From Paenibacillus sp. (lineage in GTDB: Bacteria > Bacillota > Bacilli > Paenibacillales > YIM-B00363), in NCBI RefSeq assembly GCF_031177825.1, contig NZ_JAPSKE010000011.1:1-64000 (forward strand): a stretch of 64,000 nt of DNA, in the 5' to 3' direction. Below the pieces are notes generated by a model that saw only the letters and a program-made list of their open reading frames with translations, was not told where the DNA came from and searched no databases. Every line of letters begins with the position of its first letter. Position 1 is the stretch's first letter. The position numbers and the translations under genes were made by a program. Of this stretch, positions 16,801-25,028 are shown piece by piece.

Positions 16801-16970
16801 TCGTCTCCGAATCGGGCGCGGACGCGGACATCCGGGTGAAGGATCCGGCGACGGGCCGGCGCTATGCGTTCGCGCTGGAGCGGGAGCGGAGCGTCTTGTT
16901 TTTCGTCGGCCGGGACGGCGAGGTCGAGGCGGCGTATCGGCCGCATCAAGTCCGGATCGACGTGGAATAA
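13872..16970 (+). CDS. Large clan GH-A glycoside hydrolase with two GATase-like domains
   Basis: A 1,032-residue intracellular enzyme. Residues ~360-720 form a TIM barrel of the GH5/GH42 clan: GINLIRTGVWTAWR, NVQWDLINEPSMFD with the likely acid/base Glu, and LVQETGIMYVEA with the likely nucleophile Glu. Residues ~1-110 (VTLHGPYFP, LAYLERGGGLVLLGGAPFRIP) and ~800-870 (LWIVPSAHNFSDEALAALAE, GGTVLLTGP) resemble the class I glutamine-amidotransferase-like trimerisation domain of GH42 beta-galactosidases, so the barrel is framed by two such units. A beta domain lies at ~230-350 and a small domain ends the protein. No signal peptide is seen. The family number and substrate are not certain. It is probably controlled by the divergent LacI-type regulator. 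Confidence 0.8.
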   Translation: MVAAGKKVVFYDETFPYDGTRPDEAQRSGIGAWGLIVDAEGIAEALATADSFVTLHGPYFPKAVWPELLAYLERGGGLVLLGGAPFRIPVYREDGAWKTEREQTAYHRQLLIHEALRVDGSRAASLRANEDIPLLSGRESLFDVADTYGFILHVTRQSDNPHEHGSAGPMDARIYPLLTGVSADGRETAAPAVLMEHAKGAYAGGRWAFVSQPIGERFWTQGGAAALADWADFVSKGVTELWLKPGYGSYEPGERASFALQAQTVGRAAPRTWTFRCEASLERNGQVVPAWEREWTLPVDGGLRFERFATPDLVEPGRYSVVCVATADDGERRVLRQGYWGMDRALLEAGEPLAVGRDYFVKNGKPLPIVGMTYMTSDVARKFLFLPNVEAWDRDMAQMKKAGINLIRTGVWTAWRQMMFADGHFSEEVLRAIDAFVLTAKKHELEVTFNFFSFTPETWEGANPYLDPRSVEAQKRFILSVVSRHRTTTNVQWDLINEPSMFDPKRVFSGPASARDRFEQAAYVEWLKRRHGSIRLLQERWNMTPAELPSFEAARPPERDDINFHVQDVGRAKKGLVWLDYALFTMEMHNRWARELVGAIKAAAPHQLVTVGQDEGLAGGRPSPFFYAEAVDYTTVHTWWMMDALVWDGLFTKDGLKPNLVQETGIMYVEAANGFAKRSEEELRNILERKYAYAFATGGAGAVQWIWNTNYFMDNVNESNIGALRADGTEKPEADVSYDFGAFVGKTGERFEGRALEEIAVVYPYSNDFSNRKFSYDATTRLTRVLAYEMKTPFRGVSEYHLDRTEGERPKLWIVPSAHNFSDEALAALAEDVRANGGTVLLTGPIGLDAYWGPTGRFADVVGPTVVENVLREERLTIDGRSYPASFGGAGIASLAKERPESEGELALRSYPLGKGTLLWCPLPIELNERSDVLRAVYAKAMQEAGVAAELEWEAGGDAPGVYGRKLTFRDGALFVFVSESGADADIRVKDPATGRRYAFALERERSVLFFVGRDGEVEAAYRPHQVRIDVE

Positions 16971-16987
16971 TCTATATCGCATTGCAG

Positions 16988-17018
16988 AACGGCTCGGCCC
17001 TTATATGGCCGAGCCGTT
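16988..17018 (+). terminator. Terminator-like hairpin after the GH-A gene
   Basis: AACGGCTCGGCC and GGCCGAGCCGTT form a perfect 12-bp stem around a seven-base loop. It has a short TTT tail only. Confidence 0.75.
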
Positions 17019-17208
17019 TGCGTTGCCGGGACAGGGGGCGTGCTCCGGGCTCTTCTCCGGCGGTAACGGCCCGTTTGCGGAGGCGCGCCTTCCGCACCAT
17101 AGGAGCGTGTTCTGGTCGGTAAAGCGAATGAGCGGGAACGGGGGTAAGAGGAGACGCTCTTGGGCAAACTGGTAATTAAAGGACTACCAGGAACAAGGAG
17201 CGGACCCG

Positions 17209-18048
17209 ATGACATTATCCCCATTAACGCACGAGCAGCGCGTCACCTTGCACGGCTTCAACAATTTGACGAAATCGCTGAGCTTTAACATGTACGATAT
17301 TTGTTACACGGAGACGAAGCAAGAGCGGGAGGCGTATCTCGAGTATATCGACGAGCAGTACAATTCCGACCGCCTGCGCATGATTCTCGGCCATGTCGCC
17401 GAAATTATCGGCGCCCACGTGCTGAACGTGGCGCAGCAGGATTACGTGCCGCAGGGCGCGAGCGTGACGCTGCTCGTCTCGGAGGGACCGGTGGTGGAGG
17501 TACCGAACGAGTCGTACTCCGAATCGCCCGGTCCGTTGCCGGAATCGGTCGTCATGCAGCTCGACAAGAGCCATATTACGGTGCATACGTACCCCGAGTA
17601 CCACCCGGACGAGGGGATCAGCACGTTCCGAGCCGACATCGACGTCTCGACGTGCGGGGAGATCTCGCCGCTGAAGGCGCTCAACTTCCTGATCCATTCG
17701 TTCGACACCGACATTATGACGATCGATTATCGGGTGCGGGGCTTTACGCGGGACATCGAAGGGAACAAGCTGTTCATCGATCACGACATCAGCTCGATTC
17801 AGAACTACATCCCGGAGGAAGTCAAAGAGGAGTTCCACATGATCGACGTGAACGTGTACCAGGAAAACATCTTCCATACGAAGTGTAAGCTGAAGGAGTT
17901 CGACCTGAACAATTACTTGTTCGGGTATACGAAGGAACGGTTGACGCCGGAGCAGGCGGAGACGATCGAAGATCGGCTGCGGACGGAGATGGACGAGATT
18001 TTCTACGGTCGGACGATTTCGAGCGGCTCGATCGATCAGGTGCAATAG
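17209..18048 (+). CDS. speD: S-adenosylmethionine decarboxylase proenzyme, E. coli type
   Basis: Makes decarboxylated AdoMet, the aminopropyl donor for spermidine synthesis. The proenzyme self-cleaves to create a pyruvoyl group. The cleavage site is visible in [13 protein letters not shown], with Ser121 as the future pyruvoyl residue. [20 protein letters not shown] carries the conserved Cys and Glu, and [10 protein letters not shown] is the family's N-terminal motif. At 279 residues it is the long class 1A form, not the ~125-residue SpeH form of B. subtilis. The start follows AAGGAG. A small inverted repeat, CTGGTA/TACCAG (17169-17190), lies just upstream. No spermidine synthase is near, so its partner must be elsewhere. 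Confidence 0.93.
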   Translation: MTLSPLTHEQRVTLHGFNNLTKSLSFNMYDICYTETKQEREAYLEYIDEQYNSDRLRMILGHVAEIIGAHVLNVAQQDYVPQGASVTLLVSEGPVVEVPNESYSESPGPLPESVVMQLDKSHITVHTYPEYHPDEGISTFRADIDVSTCGEISPLKALNFLIHSFDTDIMTIDYRVRGFTRDIEGNKLFIDHDISSIQNYIPEEVKEEFHMIDVNVYQENIFHTKCKLKEFDLNNYLFGYTKERLTPEQAETIEDRLRTEMDEIFYGRTISSGSIDQVQ

Positions 18049-18117
18049 GCGGAGAGGACGAGACGGAAAGGCTCCTCTCCTTTTCGCGAGCTGCCCGCGA
18101 ATGGCCCCAACGAAACG

Positions 18118-18188
18118 GAAAACCTCCCGCTAAAGAGGCGCGAGATCGTCGAATTGACGGTTTCGGCGCCGATTAGCGGGAGGTTTTC
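18118..18188. terminator. Long bidirectional hairpin between speD and the lactonase gene
   Basis: GAAAACCTCCCGCTAA (18118-18133) and TTAGCGGGAGGTTTTC (18173-18188) are perfect 16-bp inverted copies with a 39-base loop. The T-rich ends serve both strands, as expected between convergent genes. Confidence 0.8.
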
Positions 18189-18200
18189 CCGTTCGCGGGT

Positions 18201-19262
18201 TTACGATAAGAACTTAATGCACACCGGCTTCGCGACGGAGAAGCGGGACACCGGCTCGCTCAGGCGACCCGTGACTACGCTCCGTCGGAAGACGACGACG
18301 TCGTTCGTGTCGCGGTTCGCCGCGAACAGGTACGCCGCGTCCGGGTCCGGCGACAAGGCGAAGTTGCGCGGATGGCGGCCGGAGACGGACGCGTGCTCGA
18401 CGAGCGACAGCGCGCCCCCGTTCTCGACGCGGAAGACGGCGACGCTGTCGTGCCCGCGGTTCGAGCCGTACAGGAAGCGGCCGTCCGGCGAGACGTGAAT
18501 GTCGGCGCATGCATTCTCTCCTTCGTACGATGCGGGAAGGGTCGGCACGGTTTGGAATTCCTCGAGCGCGCCGGACGATTCGTCGTAAGCGAACGCCGTA
18601 ATCGTAGCGTTGAGCTCGTTAATGACGTACCCGACCGGCAGCGTCGGGTGGAAGGCGAAGTGGCGCGGCCCCGCGCCCGGAGCGAGCGAGACGGACGAGA
18701 CGGGCTCCATCGCGCCGGCCGGGAGGTCCAGCCGGTACGTTACGATCTTGTCCGCGCCGAGGTCGCACGCGACCGCGAATCGGTTGTTCCGGTCGACCGT
18801 GACGGAATGCGCCCGCGGACGGTCCTGCGCCGGATGGACGCTTGCGCCCTCGTGCCGGCGAACGTCGGTGGAAAGTCCGACGCCGCCGTCCGTCTCGATG
18901 CGGTTCATGCCGACCATGCCGCCATGGTAGCTCGATACCATCAACGCCGTGCGCGTACGATCGAGCTCGACATGGCAGGTCGGGGCCGGTATCGTCTCCG
19001 CGATGTTCAGGAGCGACAGCCCGAAACCGGCGTCGATGTCGAACGCCGCGACCGCGCCGCGCTTCGCGCCGTCCTCGCCGGCAAGCTCGGTAATCGCGTA
19101 CAGCTTGCGGCTCGGCTCGTGGACCGCGAGGAACGTCGGGTTTTGCAGGCCGGCATAACTGCCGAGCAGCGCGATCTCGCCCGTCGCGCGGTCGAATTCG
19201 CAAACGTAAACGCCGCTGGAATCGGCGTTCGCATAAGATCCTATGAAGAAGATGTCTTTCAT
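18201..19262 (-). CDS. Lactonase-family seven-bladed beta-propeller protein
   Basis: A 353-residue cytoplasmic protein of the 6-phosphogluconolactonase/YkgB (PF10282) family. The start FFIGSYANADSSGVYVCEFD and repeated blade motifs (NPTFLAVHEPSRKLYAITE, PRAHSVTVDRNNRFAVACDLGADKIV, GPRHFAFHPTLPVGYVINE, ENACADIHVSPDGRFLYGSNRGHDSVAVF) define seven blades, and HPRNFALSPD closes the ring. Members hydrolyse sugar-acid lactones; 6-phosphogluconolactone is the classical substrate, but many paralogues near sugar genes act on other lactones or are untested. The ribosome site (GAGGTG) is somewhat distant, and no nearer in-frame start exists. Confidence 0.88.
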   Translation of the reverse strand: MKDIFFIGSYANADSSGVYVCEFDRATGEIALLGSYAGLQNPTFLAVHEPSRKLYAITELAGEDGAKRGAVAAFDIDAGFGLSLLNIAETIPAPTCHVELDRTRTALMVSSYHGGMVGMNRIETDGGVGLSTDVRRHEGASVHPAQDRPRAHSVTVDRNNRFAVACDLGADKIVTYRLDLPAGAMEPVSSVSLAPGAGPRHFAFHPTLPVGYVINELNATITAFAYDESSGALEEFQTVPTLPASYEGENACADIHVSPDGRFLYGSNRGHDSVAVFRVENGGALSLVEHASVSGRHPRNFALSPDPDAAYLFAANRDTNDVVVFRRSVVTGRLSEPVSRFSVAKPVCIKFLS

Positions 19263-19321
19263 TCCGAAGATGCACCTCGCGTCTAGAAAATGTCACCTCC
19301 TATTATCGCCTACCGGACGAT

Positions 19322-19366
19322 ACAAAAACAAATGCAAGCCGGCTCTCGCGCACGAGAACCGGCTTG
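19322..19366 (-). terminator. Terminator of the GH44 gene
   Basis: On the minus strand GCAAGCCGG and CCGGCTTGC pair, extended inward by CTCG/CGAG, and ATTTGTTTTTG follows. Confidence 0.82.
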
Positions 19367-19384
19367 CTTGGCGCGGAGCGCGGA

Positions 19385-22300
19385 TTATTCCGCGCTCAGC
19401 ACGATGTGGGCTACCGTCAATTTCGGAATGTTCAACGTGAAGGCGTTGCCCTCGATCGACGCGACCGGCGCGCGTTCCGTAATGGCCGCGCTCGCCCCGT
19501 CGAAGGCGAACACGCGAGCGGACGTATACGTCGTATCGCCGGCGATCTCGAACGCCGCGTTCATGTCGAAATCGTAATTTTTGTTGATGACGATCATGTG
19601 CAGATCGCCGTTGTCGTCTTCGAACGTGGAGCTGTAGATCGAGCTGTTTTCGATATCGGACGTCTCGGCCTTCACCTTCGTGTCGCCGTACGTGCCGTTC
19701 GCGCCGTCGTAATTATTGAAGATTTTGAACGCGGCGGAGGCGTATGGAGCGTCGGGACGGCCGTTGACCATTTTCCAATAGGTGCCTAAGTGAACTCCGT
19801 ATTTTCCGAAAATGCCCAACACGTCCGCGACCGCGATGCCGCCCGAAATATGCGTTTCCCCGCCGTAGTTGTACTCCGTGAACGCGAGTTTCGTGCCGGC
19901 GTTGTACGTGTCGATCGAGTCCTGCAGCTTCGGAATGAGCGGCAGGAAGCGGGAGTACCAGGTGCCGATCCAGCTGTTCTCGGTGTAGCTCGGGTCCCAC
20001 AGCGAACGCGGCGCTTGAATGCGCGTCTTGTTCGCTTCGATATTGTCGTCGGTGCCGCTGTTCGTGATGCGCACGCCGCCGCCGGACACTTCCGGGTACC
20101 AGTGCAGGTCGAGCACGTCGAGCAGGCGCTTCCCTTGCTGCGCGGACGCCACGCGCATCCCGTCGAGATAGTAGTCGATGTACCAGTCGTAGTTGCCCTT
20201 GACCGTCGACCAATCCGGCGAGCTCTGCATGTCGAGGTACTCGCTGAAGCCGTACAGAACCGGCCCGTATACCTCCGCCGACGGGTCGACGCTCTTCACG
20301 GCGGAGGCGAGCGCCACGCCCTTGTTCAACACTTCGGCCGAGCCGGTATGCTCCGGATGCATGAACGGATGCGTCTCGCGCCAGAGGCCCGGCTCGTTGT
20401 CGAGCTCGTAGCCCTTAATGCCCGTCGCGGAGGAAGCCGGTCCGAACGTATGGACGAGATGGTTGACGAATTCGTCCATATAGACGTAGCCGTCGGTCGT
20501 GTCCGGCGTCTCCGCGAACGGCGCGCCCTTCGTCGGCTTCACCTCGACCCAGCGGTCACCCGGCGCGGCGTCGCCCGCCGCGAGCGGCCCGTTCTTATCC
20601 TTGGCGACGTAGCCGGCGGACTGCAGCGTGACGAGCGAGTAGGCGCCCTTCGCGAGCGACTTCTCGTGGAACGCGGTCGTCCCGATGCCAGGCACGTCGT
20701 GCAGCGCCCAGTCGACGCCGCCGTAATACCAAGGCACATATCCGTCGCTGGAGTGATGCCAGTCGGCGCCCGCGTTGGACGCGTTGTTTTCCCAGTTGTA
20801 CGTCGAGAGGCGGTTGCCGCCGAGACGGCGCGCCGTCCAGTTTTCCGAGCCGTCCAGGTCGTCGTTCGTTCCGTAAATATAAGGAGAGATCGGCGCGCGT
20901 TCCGCCGTCGGATCGACCTCGAACGCGACGTCGAACGCGCCCGTCGGGTTCCGCAGCGTGTTCAGGCGCAGCGGATCGCTCCACGGTCCTGCCGTCGCGC
21001 CGTCCTTCGCGCGGACGCGGTACGTGTGCACCTCGCCGGACGTCAATCCGGCATGCGTATAGGACGTTTGCAGCCCCGCGTCGACGACGACGCCGTCGAT
21101 TTCGACGTCGTAGCCGGTAATTTCTTCGTCCAGCGCGTTCCACGTCAGCGCGATCGACGCCTCCGTCTTCTCGGCGCGTACGTTCGCCGGCGGCGGCAGC
21201 AGCTGCGCGCCCGTCGTCTTCAGCGTAACCGGCGCGCTCCAGACGCTGGGCATCGCCGCGCCGCGGGCGCGCACCTTATACGTGTGCTTCGTGCCCGGGT
21301 TCAGCCAGTCGTGCGTGAACGTAACGTCCTGCACGTTCTCGATCAAGCGGCCGTCCGCTTCGACGTCGTACCCGAGCGCGCCGTCGACCGGCTGCCACGT
21401 CAGCGTAATCGCATGATCGCTCGGCGTCGCGACGATCCCTTCGGGGAACGCCGGCATGTCGTACAGCGTCGGCTCCGTTCCCCAGGCGAGCTCGCCGTCC
21501 AGGTAGCCGACGATCGTCGTCGCCGCGGCCATCGTGCCGTCGTTCCGGAACGAGTAGTCGTTCGATTGGTCGAAGACGGACCAATCCTTCTTGTTGATCC
21601 ACGTATAGACGCCGGCTTTGGCGCCGGGCGCGAGCGTGCCGGAACCTTCGGCGAAGCCGATCTCGAGGTAGTGGTCGGCCGTCTCGGACGGGATCGGCAT
21701 CTTCGCGAACCGCGTCGACACGTTCGCCTTCGTCACCGTCGACCAGAAGCCGATCGAGAGCGGCTGTTCGCCGTCGATCGTGAAGTAGTAGCGTGCTTTC
21801 AAGCCGCTCAGCTCGATCGGAGCCGCCGTGTTGTTGACGATCTCGAACTCCGGCGAAGGCATCTGGGTCGATGCGTTCGTTCCCGTCTTGCCGTACACCG
21901 TAATCGTCGTCGTCGGCGTTGGCTCCGGCTCCGGCTCCGGCTCCGGCTCTGGGTCCGGATTCGGGTCCGGGTCGGGATTCGGATCCGGGATCGGGTCCGT
22001 CGTCGTCCCATCGTCGGCCAGCCGCTCGCCCCAGACGAGCTCGCCGTCCAGGAACGCCGGCACCTTCGTCCAGTCGACGTAATCCGAGTCGACGCCGTTG
22101 AAGGAGTAGTCGTTCGTCTGCGTGAACGAATGCCAATTCGTCTTGTTGAACCAGCCGACGATCGAGAGAGAAGCTCCCGCCGCCAACTCGCCGGCGCCGC
22201 TCGTAAATCCGATCTCCAGGGAATGGTCGGCGCCGTCGACCGGCGTCGCCAGCTTGACGAAGCGAACGGTCAAGCGTTCCTTGCCGACCGGCGTCCAGCA

Positions 22301-22597
22301 ATCGAACGCCATCGGGGCGTCGCCGTCCGCCGTGAAATAATACTTCAGCGTCACGTCCTCGAGCGCGATCGGCGCGTCTCCGGCGTTCACGACCTTAAAT
22401 TGCGGGCTCGGCTGCTGCGTCGTCTCCGAACGCCCCGCGTTGTAAAACTGTACTTTCACTTGCCCTTCGGCCGCCGCCGAAGCGACAGGGGCCTTGTTCC
22501 ATCCGCCGAACGCCAATACCCCGTTCAGCGCTACCGTGCAGGCCAATGCCATGGCCCATCCGCGTTTGCCGCGGTTCGTCTGCGTTGTTTTCCCCAT
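19385..22597 (-). CDS. Secreted CBM3-CBM3-FN3-FN3-GH44 glucanase/xyloglucanase
   Basis: A 1,070-residue extracellular enzyme. Signal peptide: MGKTTQTNRGKRGWAMALAC, then a hydrophobic core ending VASAAA near residue 44. CBM3 modules lie at ~47-190 (VKVQFYNAGRSETTQQPSP) and ~235-385 (ITVYGKTGTNASTQMPSPEF), separated by a Pro-Asp/Pro-Glu linker of about 28 residues. Two FN3 domains follow at ~400-560. The GH44 catalytic domain (~565-1070) has acid/base Glu in YELDNEPGLW and nucleophile Glu in FTEYNYGGE. GH44 enzymes cleave beta-1,4-glucan, xyloglucan or mixed substrates; CBM3 binds crystalline cellulose. The ATG at 22597 is preceded by GAGAGGAAG and starts the signal peptide; the longer frame upstream is not used. 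Confidence 0.93.
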   Translation of the reverse strand: MGKTTQTNRGKRGWAMALACTVALNGVLAFGGWNKAPVASAAAEGQVKVQFYNAGRSETTQQPSPQFKVVNAGDAPIALEDVTLKYYFTADGDAPMAFDCWTPVGKERLTVRFVKLATPVDGADHSLEIGFTSGAGELAAGASLSIVGWFNKTNWHSFTQTNDYSFNGVDSDYVDWTKVPAFLDGELVWGERLADDGTTTDPIPDPNPDPDPNPDPEPEPEPEPEPTPTTTITVYGKTGTNASTQMPSPEFEIVNNTAAPIELSGLKARYYFTIDGEQPLSIGFWSTVTKANVSTRFAKMPIPSETADHYLEIGFAEGSGTLAPGAKAGVYTWINKKDWSVFDQSNDYSFRNDGTMAAATTIVGYLDGELAWGTEPTLYDMPAFPEGIVATPSDHAITLTWQPVDGALGYDVEADGRLIENVQDVTFTHDWLNPGTKHTYKVRARGAAMPSVWSAPVTLKTTGAQLLPPPANVRAEKTEASIALTWNALDEEITGYDVEIDGVVVDAGLQTSYTHAGLTSGEVHTYRVRAKDGATAGPWSDPLRLNTLRNPTGAFDVAFEVDPTAERAPISPYIYGTNDDLDGSENWTARRLGGNRLSTYNWENNASNAGADWHHSSDGYVPWYYGGVDWALHDVPGIGTTAFHEKSLAKGAYSLVTLQSAGYVAKDKNGPLAAGDAAPGDRWVEVKPTKGAPFAETPDTTDGYVYMDEFVNHLVHTFGPASSATGIKGYELDNEPGLWRETHPFMHPEHTGSAEVLNKGVALASAVKSVDPSAEVYGPVLYGFSEYLDMQSSPDWSTVKGNYDWYIDYYLDGMRVASAQQGKRLLDVLDLHWYPEVSGGGVRITNSGTDDNIEANKTRIQAPRSLWDPSYTENSWIGTWYSRFLPLIPKLQDSIDTYNAGTKLAFTEYNYGGETHISGGIAVADVLGIFGKYGVHLGTYWKMVNGRPDAPYASAAFKIFNNYDGANGTYGDTKVKAETSDIENSSIYSSTFEDDNGDLHMIVINKNYDFDMNAAFEIAGDTTYTSARVFAFDGASAAITERAPVASIEGNAFTLNIPKLTVAHIVLSAE

Positions 22598-22661
22598 TTC
22601 CACAATCTTCCTCTCCCATTTGGTCACAGGTGCTATCATACCGAATGTTGAAACTATTTTT

Positions 22662-22677
22662 TGTGGCGCGCACCACA
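22662..22677 (-). promoter_or_regulatory. Inverted repeat in the GH44 upstream region
   Basis: TGTGG-N6-CCACA, flanked by A/T runs, lies 65-80 bases upstream of the GH44 start and about 120 bases before the divergent GH43-like gene. It is a possible operator; no regulator is recognised. Confidence 0.35.
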
Positions 22678-22723
22678 TTTTGAAAATTTATTTCACGAGT
22701 CGATCTCCCAGCCGACCATGAAG

Positions 22724-22737
22724 GGAAAACGCTTCCT
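22724..22737. promoter_or_regulatory. cre-like site between GH44 and GH43-like genes
   Basis: GGAAAACGCTTCCT matches the CcpA operator TGNAANCGNWNNCA at every fixed position except the two outer bases. Its place between two divergent polysaccharide-utilisation genes suggests carbon catabolite repression of one or both. Confidence 0.6.
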
Positions 22738-22794
22738 ACGTCGAATCGGAATGCGTAAGCGGCGAGGCCGCATTGACCAAGGGGAGGAATGTTG

Positions 22795-23682
22795 ATGGAG
22801 GCGAAACCGCATCAACCCGCGATCGCGGGGGAGTGGAGGCTGCTGTTCCGGCCCGAGAAGACGGGGAACTACGTGAACGATCACAGCCTTGTCCGCGCGG
22901 CCGACGGGAAGTGGCATCTCTTCGGCATTACGAGTTTGGGCGCGTCGATCGATCCGGAGCACGAACGGTATTTCGTGCATGCGAGCGGGGAAAGCCTGGA
23001 AGACGGGTTCAGGGAAAAGGGGAAGACGATCGACCACGGCACCCGCGCGTGGGCGCCCGGCGTCGTCGCGGCGAACGGCCGCTATTACATGTACTACGGC
23101 CCCGCGCCGACGAAGCTGGCCGTCTCCAACGAGCTGTACCATTGGATCAATAACGACGTCGCCTTGATCGGCTCGCCGATCGACGCCTGCCATCGGGATC
23201 ATATGGTGATGCGACTGAACGAGTACACGTGGGTCATGTACGCGACCGGCGTCCGCCCGGGAGGCTACGGGTGCATTTCGGTTTACGTGTCCAACGATAT
23301 GCAGCAGTGGAGGTTCGTCCAATACGCGCTGACGACGTCGGGAGCGGCGCCGCTGCGCTGCGCTTGGGGGGCGACCGAGTCGCCTTACGTCGTTTTCCAC
23401 GAAGGGTTCTATTACTTATTCATCACGTACACGGACTGCAGCGACGAAACGTACAACGATACGCTCGTCTTTCGTTCGGCGAATCCGTTCGACTTCGGCG
23501 ATTACCGAGGCGGCGACGGCGGGGCGATCCCGGTCGCGAAGCTGTTCGGACACGCGCCGGAGGTCGTTCGCGATCCGGATACCGGGACGTGGTGGATGAC
23601 GACGTGCGGATGGCGGGGCAAGGGGGCGCCTCACGAAGGAGGCGTGTCGATTGCGCCTCTGGTTTGGGAAGCGGTGGAATAA
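22795..23682 (+). CDS. GH43-like five-bladed propeller glycosidase
   Basis: A 295-residue protein without signal peptide, so probably cytoplasmic. It shows the clan GH-F/GH-J beta-propeller pattern: YVNDHSLVRAADGKWHLFGI with the first acidic residue, TRAWAPGVVAANGRYYMYYG, DHMVMRLNEYTWVMYATG, ATESPYVVFHEGFYYLFIT (likely catalytic Glu) and GHAPEVVRDPDTGTWWMT. It resembles arabinanases or galactosidases of GH43/GH117-like groups; the exact family and substrate are uncertain. ATG 22795 is seven bases after GGGGAGG; the ATG two codons earlier is too close to that site. A cre-like site lies upstream. Confidence 0.75.
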   Translation: MEAKPHQPAIAGEWRLLFRPEKTGNYVNDHSLVRAADGKWHLFGITSLGASIDPEHERYFVHASGESLEDGFREKGKTIDHGTRAWAPGVVAANGRYYMYYGPAPTKLAVSNELYHWINNDVALIGSPIDACHRDHMVMRLNEYTWVMYATGVRPGGYGCISVYVSNDMQQWRFVQYALTTSGAAPLRCAWGATESPYVVFHEGFYYLFITYTDCSDETYNDTLVFRSANPFDFGDYRGGDGGAIPVAKLFGHAPEVVRDPDTGTWWMTTCGWRGKGAPHEGGVSIAPLVWEAVE

Positions 23683-23738
23683 TTCGGGAATGGTTATGCG
23701 GATCGGGCGCTTTTACCGGCGTTCGATCCGTTTTCTGT

Positions 23739-24859
23739 CATTTGCACGTGAACGAGATTCCGAATCTGAAGCCCGCGAAGATGAACCTGCTGCGCGTCTG
23801 GTACTCGTGCCGGTGGAGCAGCTTCGCGGCGGAGTGGGGGCCGATCGCGGCGAACGAATCCGGCCTTAGCATCGTCTACGAAGGGATCGGGCGCTACCGG
23901 CTCGACAATCAGCAGCGAATGGATACGCTGCTGGAGACGGCCGCCGCCAACGACGTGTACATCATGCTGACGATGCACAGCTTCGGCGACGGACCGTCCA
24001 CCGATTCCGAAAACAACTACAGCTTCTGGACCGATCCGGTCGCGAAGGCGTACCAGAAGAAGCTGCTCCGCTACCTATTCGCGCGGTACGGCTACAGCCG
24101 GGCGCTCGGCATGCCGGAGTATTGGAACGAGTCCGACAACCGCGTCGACACGACGCCGGCGATCCGGGCCGCGTGGCATAACGAGATGGACGCGTACTGG
24201 AAGAGTTAGGATTTCTACAATCACCCGACGACGACGAGCTACGCCTGGCGGGACGCCTTCGATCAAAACCGCCAGACGTGGGAGACGATGCCGACGCTCG
24301 TGCGGGGCTGACCGGAGACGACGTACTCGTACGACGTACGGGCGCGCGACGCGCGGAACAACGCGTCGGGCAACAGCGATACGATACAAGTCACGACGCT
24401 TCCGCTCATTCCGGAGAACCGGTTGGCGAACCCCGGCTTCGACCAGAGCAACAGTTCGAGCAAACCGGCGAGCCGGGCGTGCGAGAAGGACACGGACGTG
24501 AAGCGGAGCGGCACGGCGTCCATGCGGATGTCCGGCGATTCCTGGCCTTGGCTCGGCTTCTATCAGGACGTGACCGCTTCGGTCGGCGAGTCGTTCGCGT
24601 TCGGCGGCTACTACAACTCTGGTTTGAACTCGGACGCGACGATCGAGTTCCATCTGCGGTTTTTGAATGCGTCCAATAGCGTCATTCAGGATCATCTGCT
24701 GCTGCGCCTCGCAAATCCCGCAAGTAAATATACACTTGCGCCTTGGTCGTCTGCAGCGGCGCGACGCGGCTGCCGTTCACGTTGACCCAGCCGGACGAAT
24801 TGCCGCCGGTCGATGTCTACTTCGACGACTTCTCGCTGATCGGCAACCGGCGAAGTTAA
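23739..24859 (+). pseudogene. Decayed GH5-like/FN3/CBM4-9 glycosidase gene
   Basis: One reading frame carries a glycosidase broken in several ways. Residues from HLHVNEIPNLKP through NLLRVWYS, YEGIGRYRLDNQQRMDTLLE, NDVYIMLTMHSFG and EYWNESDN look like the first half of a GH5-type barrel with its acid/base Glu. An in-frame TAG at 24207 and a TGA at 24309 interrupt it, and the second half of the barrel, with the nucleophile, is missing. An FN3 piece (TTYSYDVRARDARNNASGNS) and a CBM4/9-like module (NRLANPGFDQ, SWPWLGFYQDVTASVGESFA) follow. Near 24730-24770 a frameshift separates the end, VDVYFDDFSLIGNRRS, which stops at 24859. There is no start codon or signal peptide. The fragment directly follows the GH43-like gene. 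Confidence 0.85.
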
Positions 24860-24946
24860 GCGCACATGTGAGGCTACAGTTGGCGGTCGGCACGGGATTG
24901 GCGAACGTTGAGGTTGAGGCCGGCCCCATCCGTCGCAAACTTCTAG

Positions 24947-24975
24947 TTCACGCGGCGGCGCCCGGGCGATATGAT
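24947..24975 (+). promoter_or_regulatory. Promoter of the alkyltransferase-like gene
   Basis: TTCACG, a 17-base spacer and TATGAT lie 54 bases before the start codon, between the pseudogene and the small DNA-repair gene. Confidence 0.5.
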
Positions 24976-25028
24976 AGATACATTGAAGAAAGCGCGCTCA
25001 AGCGCGACGAACAGAGGAGGAAGACGCC

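Noticed and set aside
17021-17208. Riboswitch or leader RNA before speD
   Set aside because: Only a small CTGGTA/TACCAG repeat is present; no SAM-riboswitch core, T-box or multi-stem structure could be traced.
19790-22651. 953-residue plus-strand open frame opposite the GH44 gene
   Set aside because: The minus strand has an unmistakable signal peptide, CBM3, FN3 and GH44 series; the plus frame is an Arg/Val-rich mirror without motifs.
23683-24960. Mobile element as the cause of the decayed glycosidase gene
   Set aside because: No transposase fragment, terminal inverted repeats or target duplication were seen; the lesions look like ordinary point changes and deletions.
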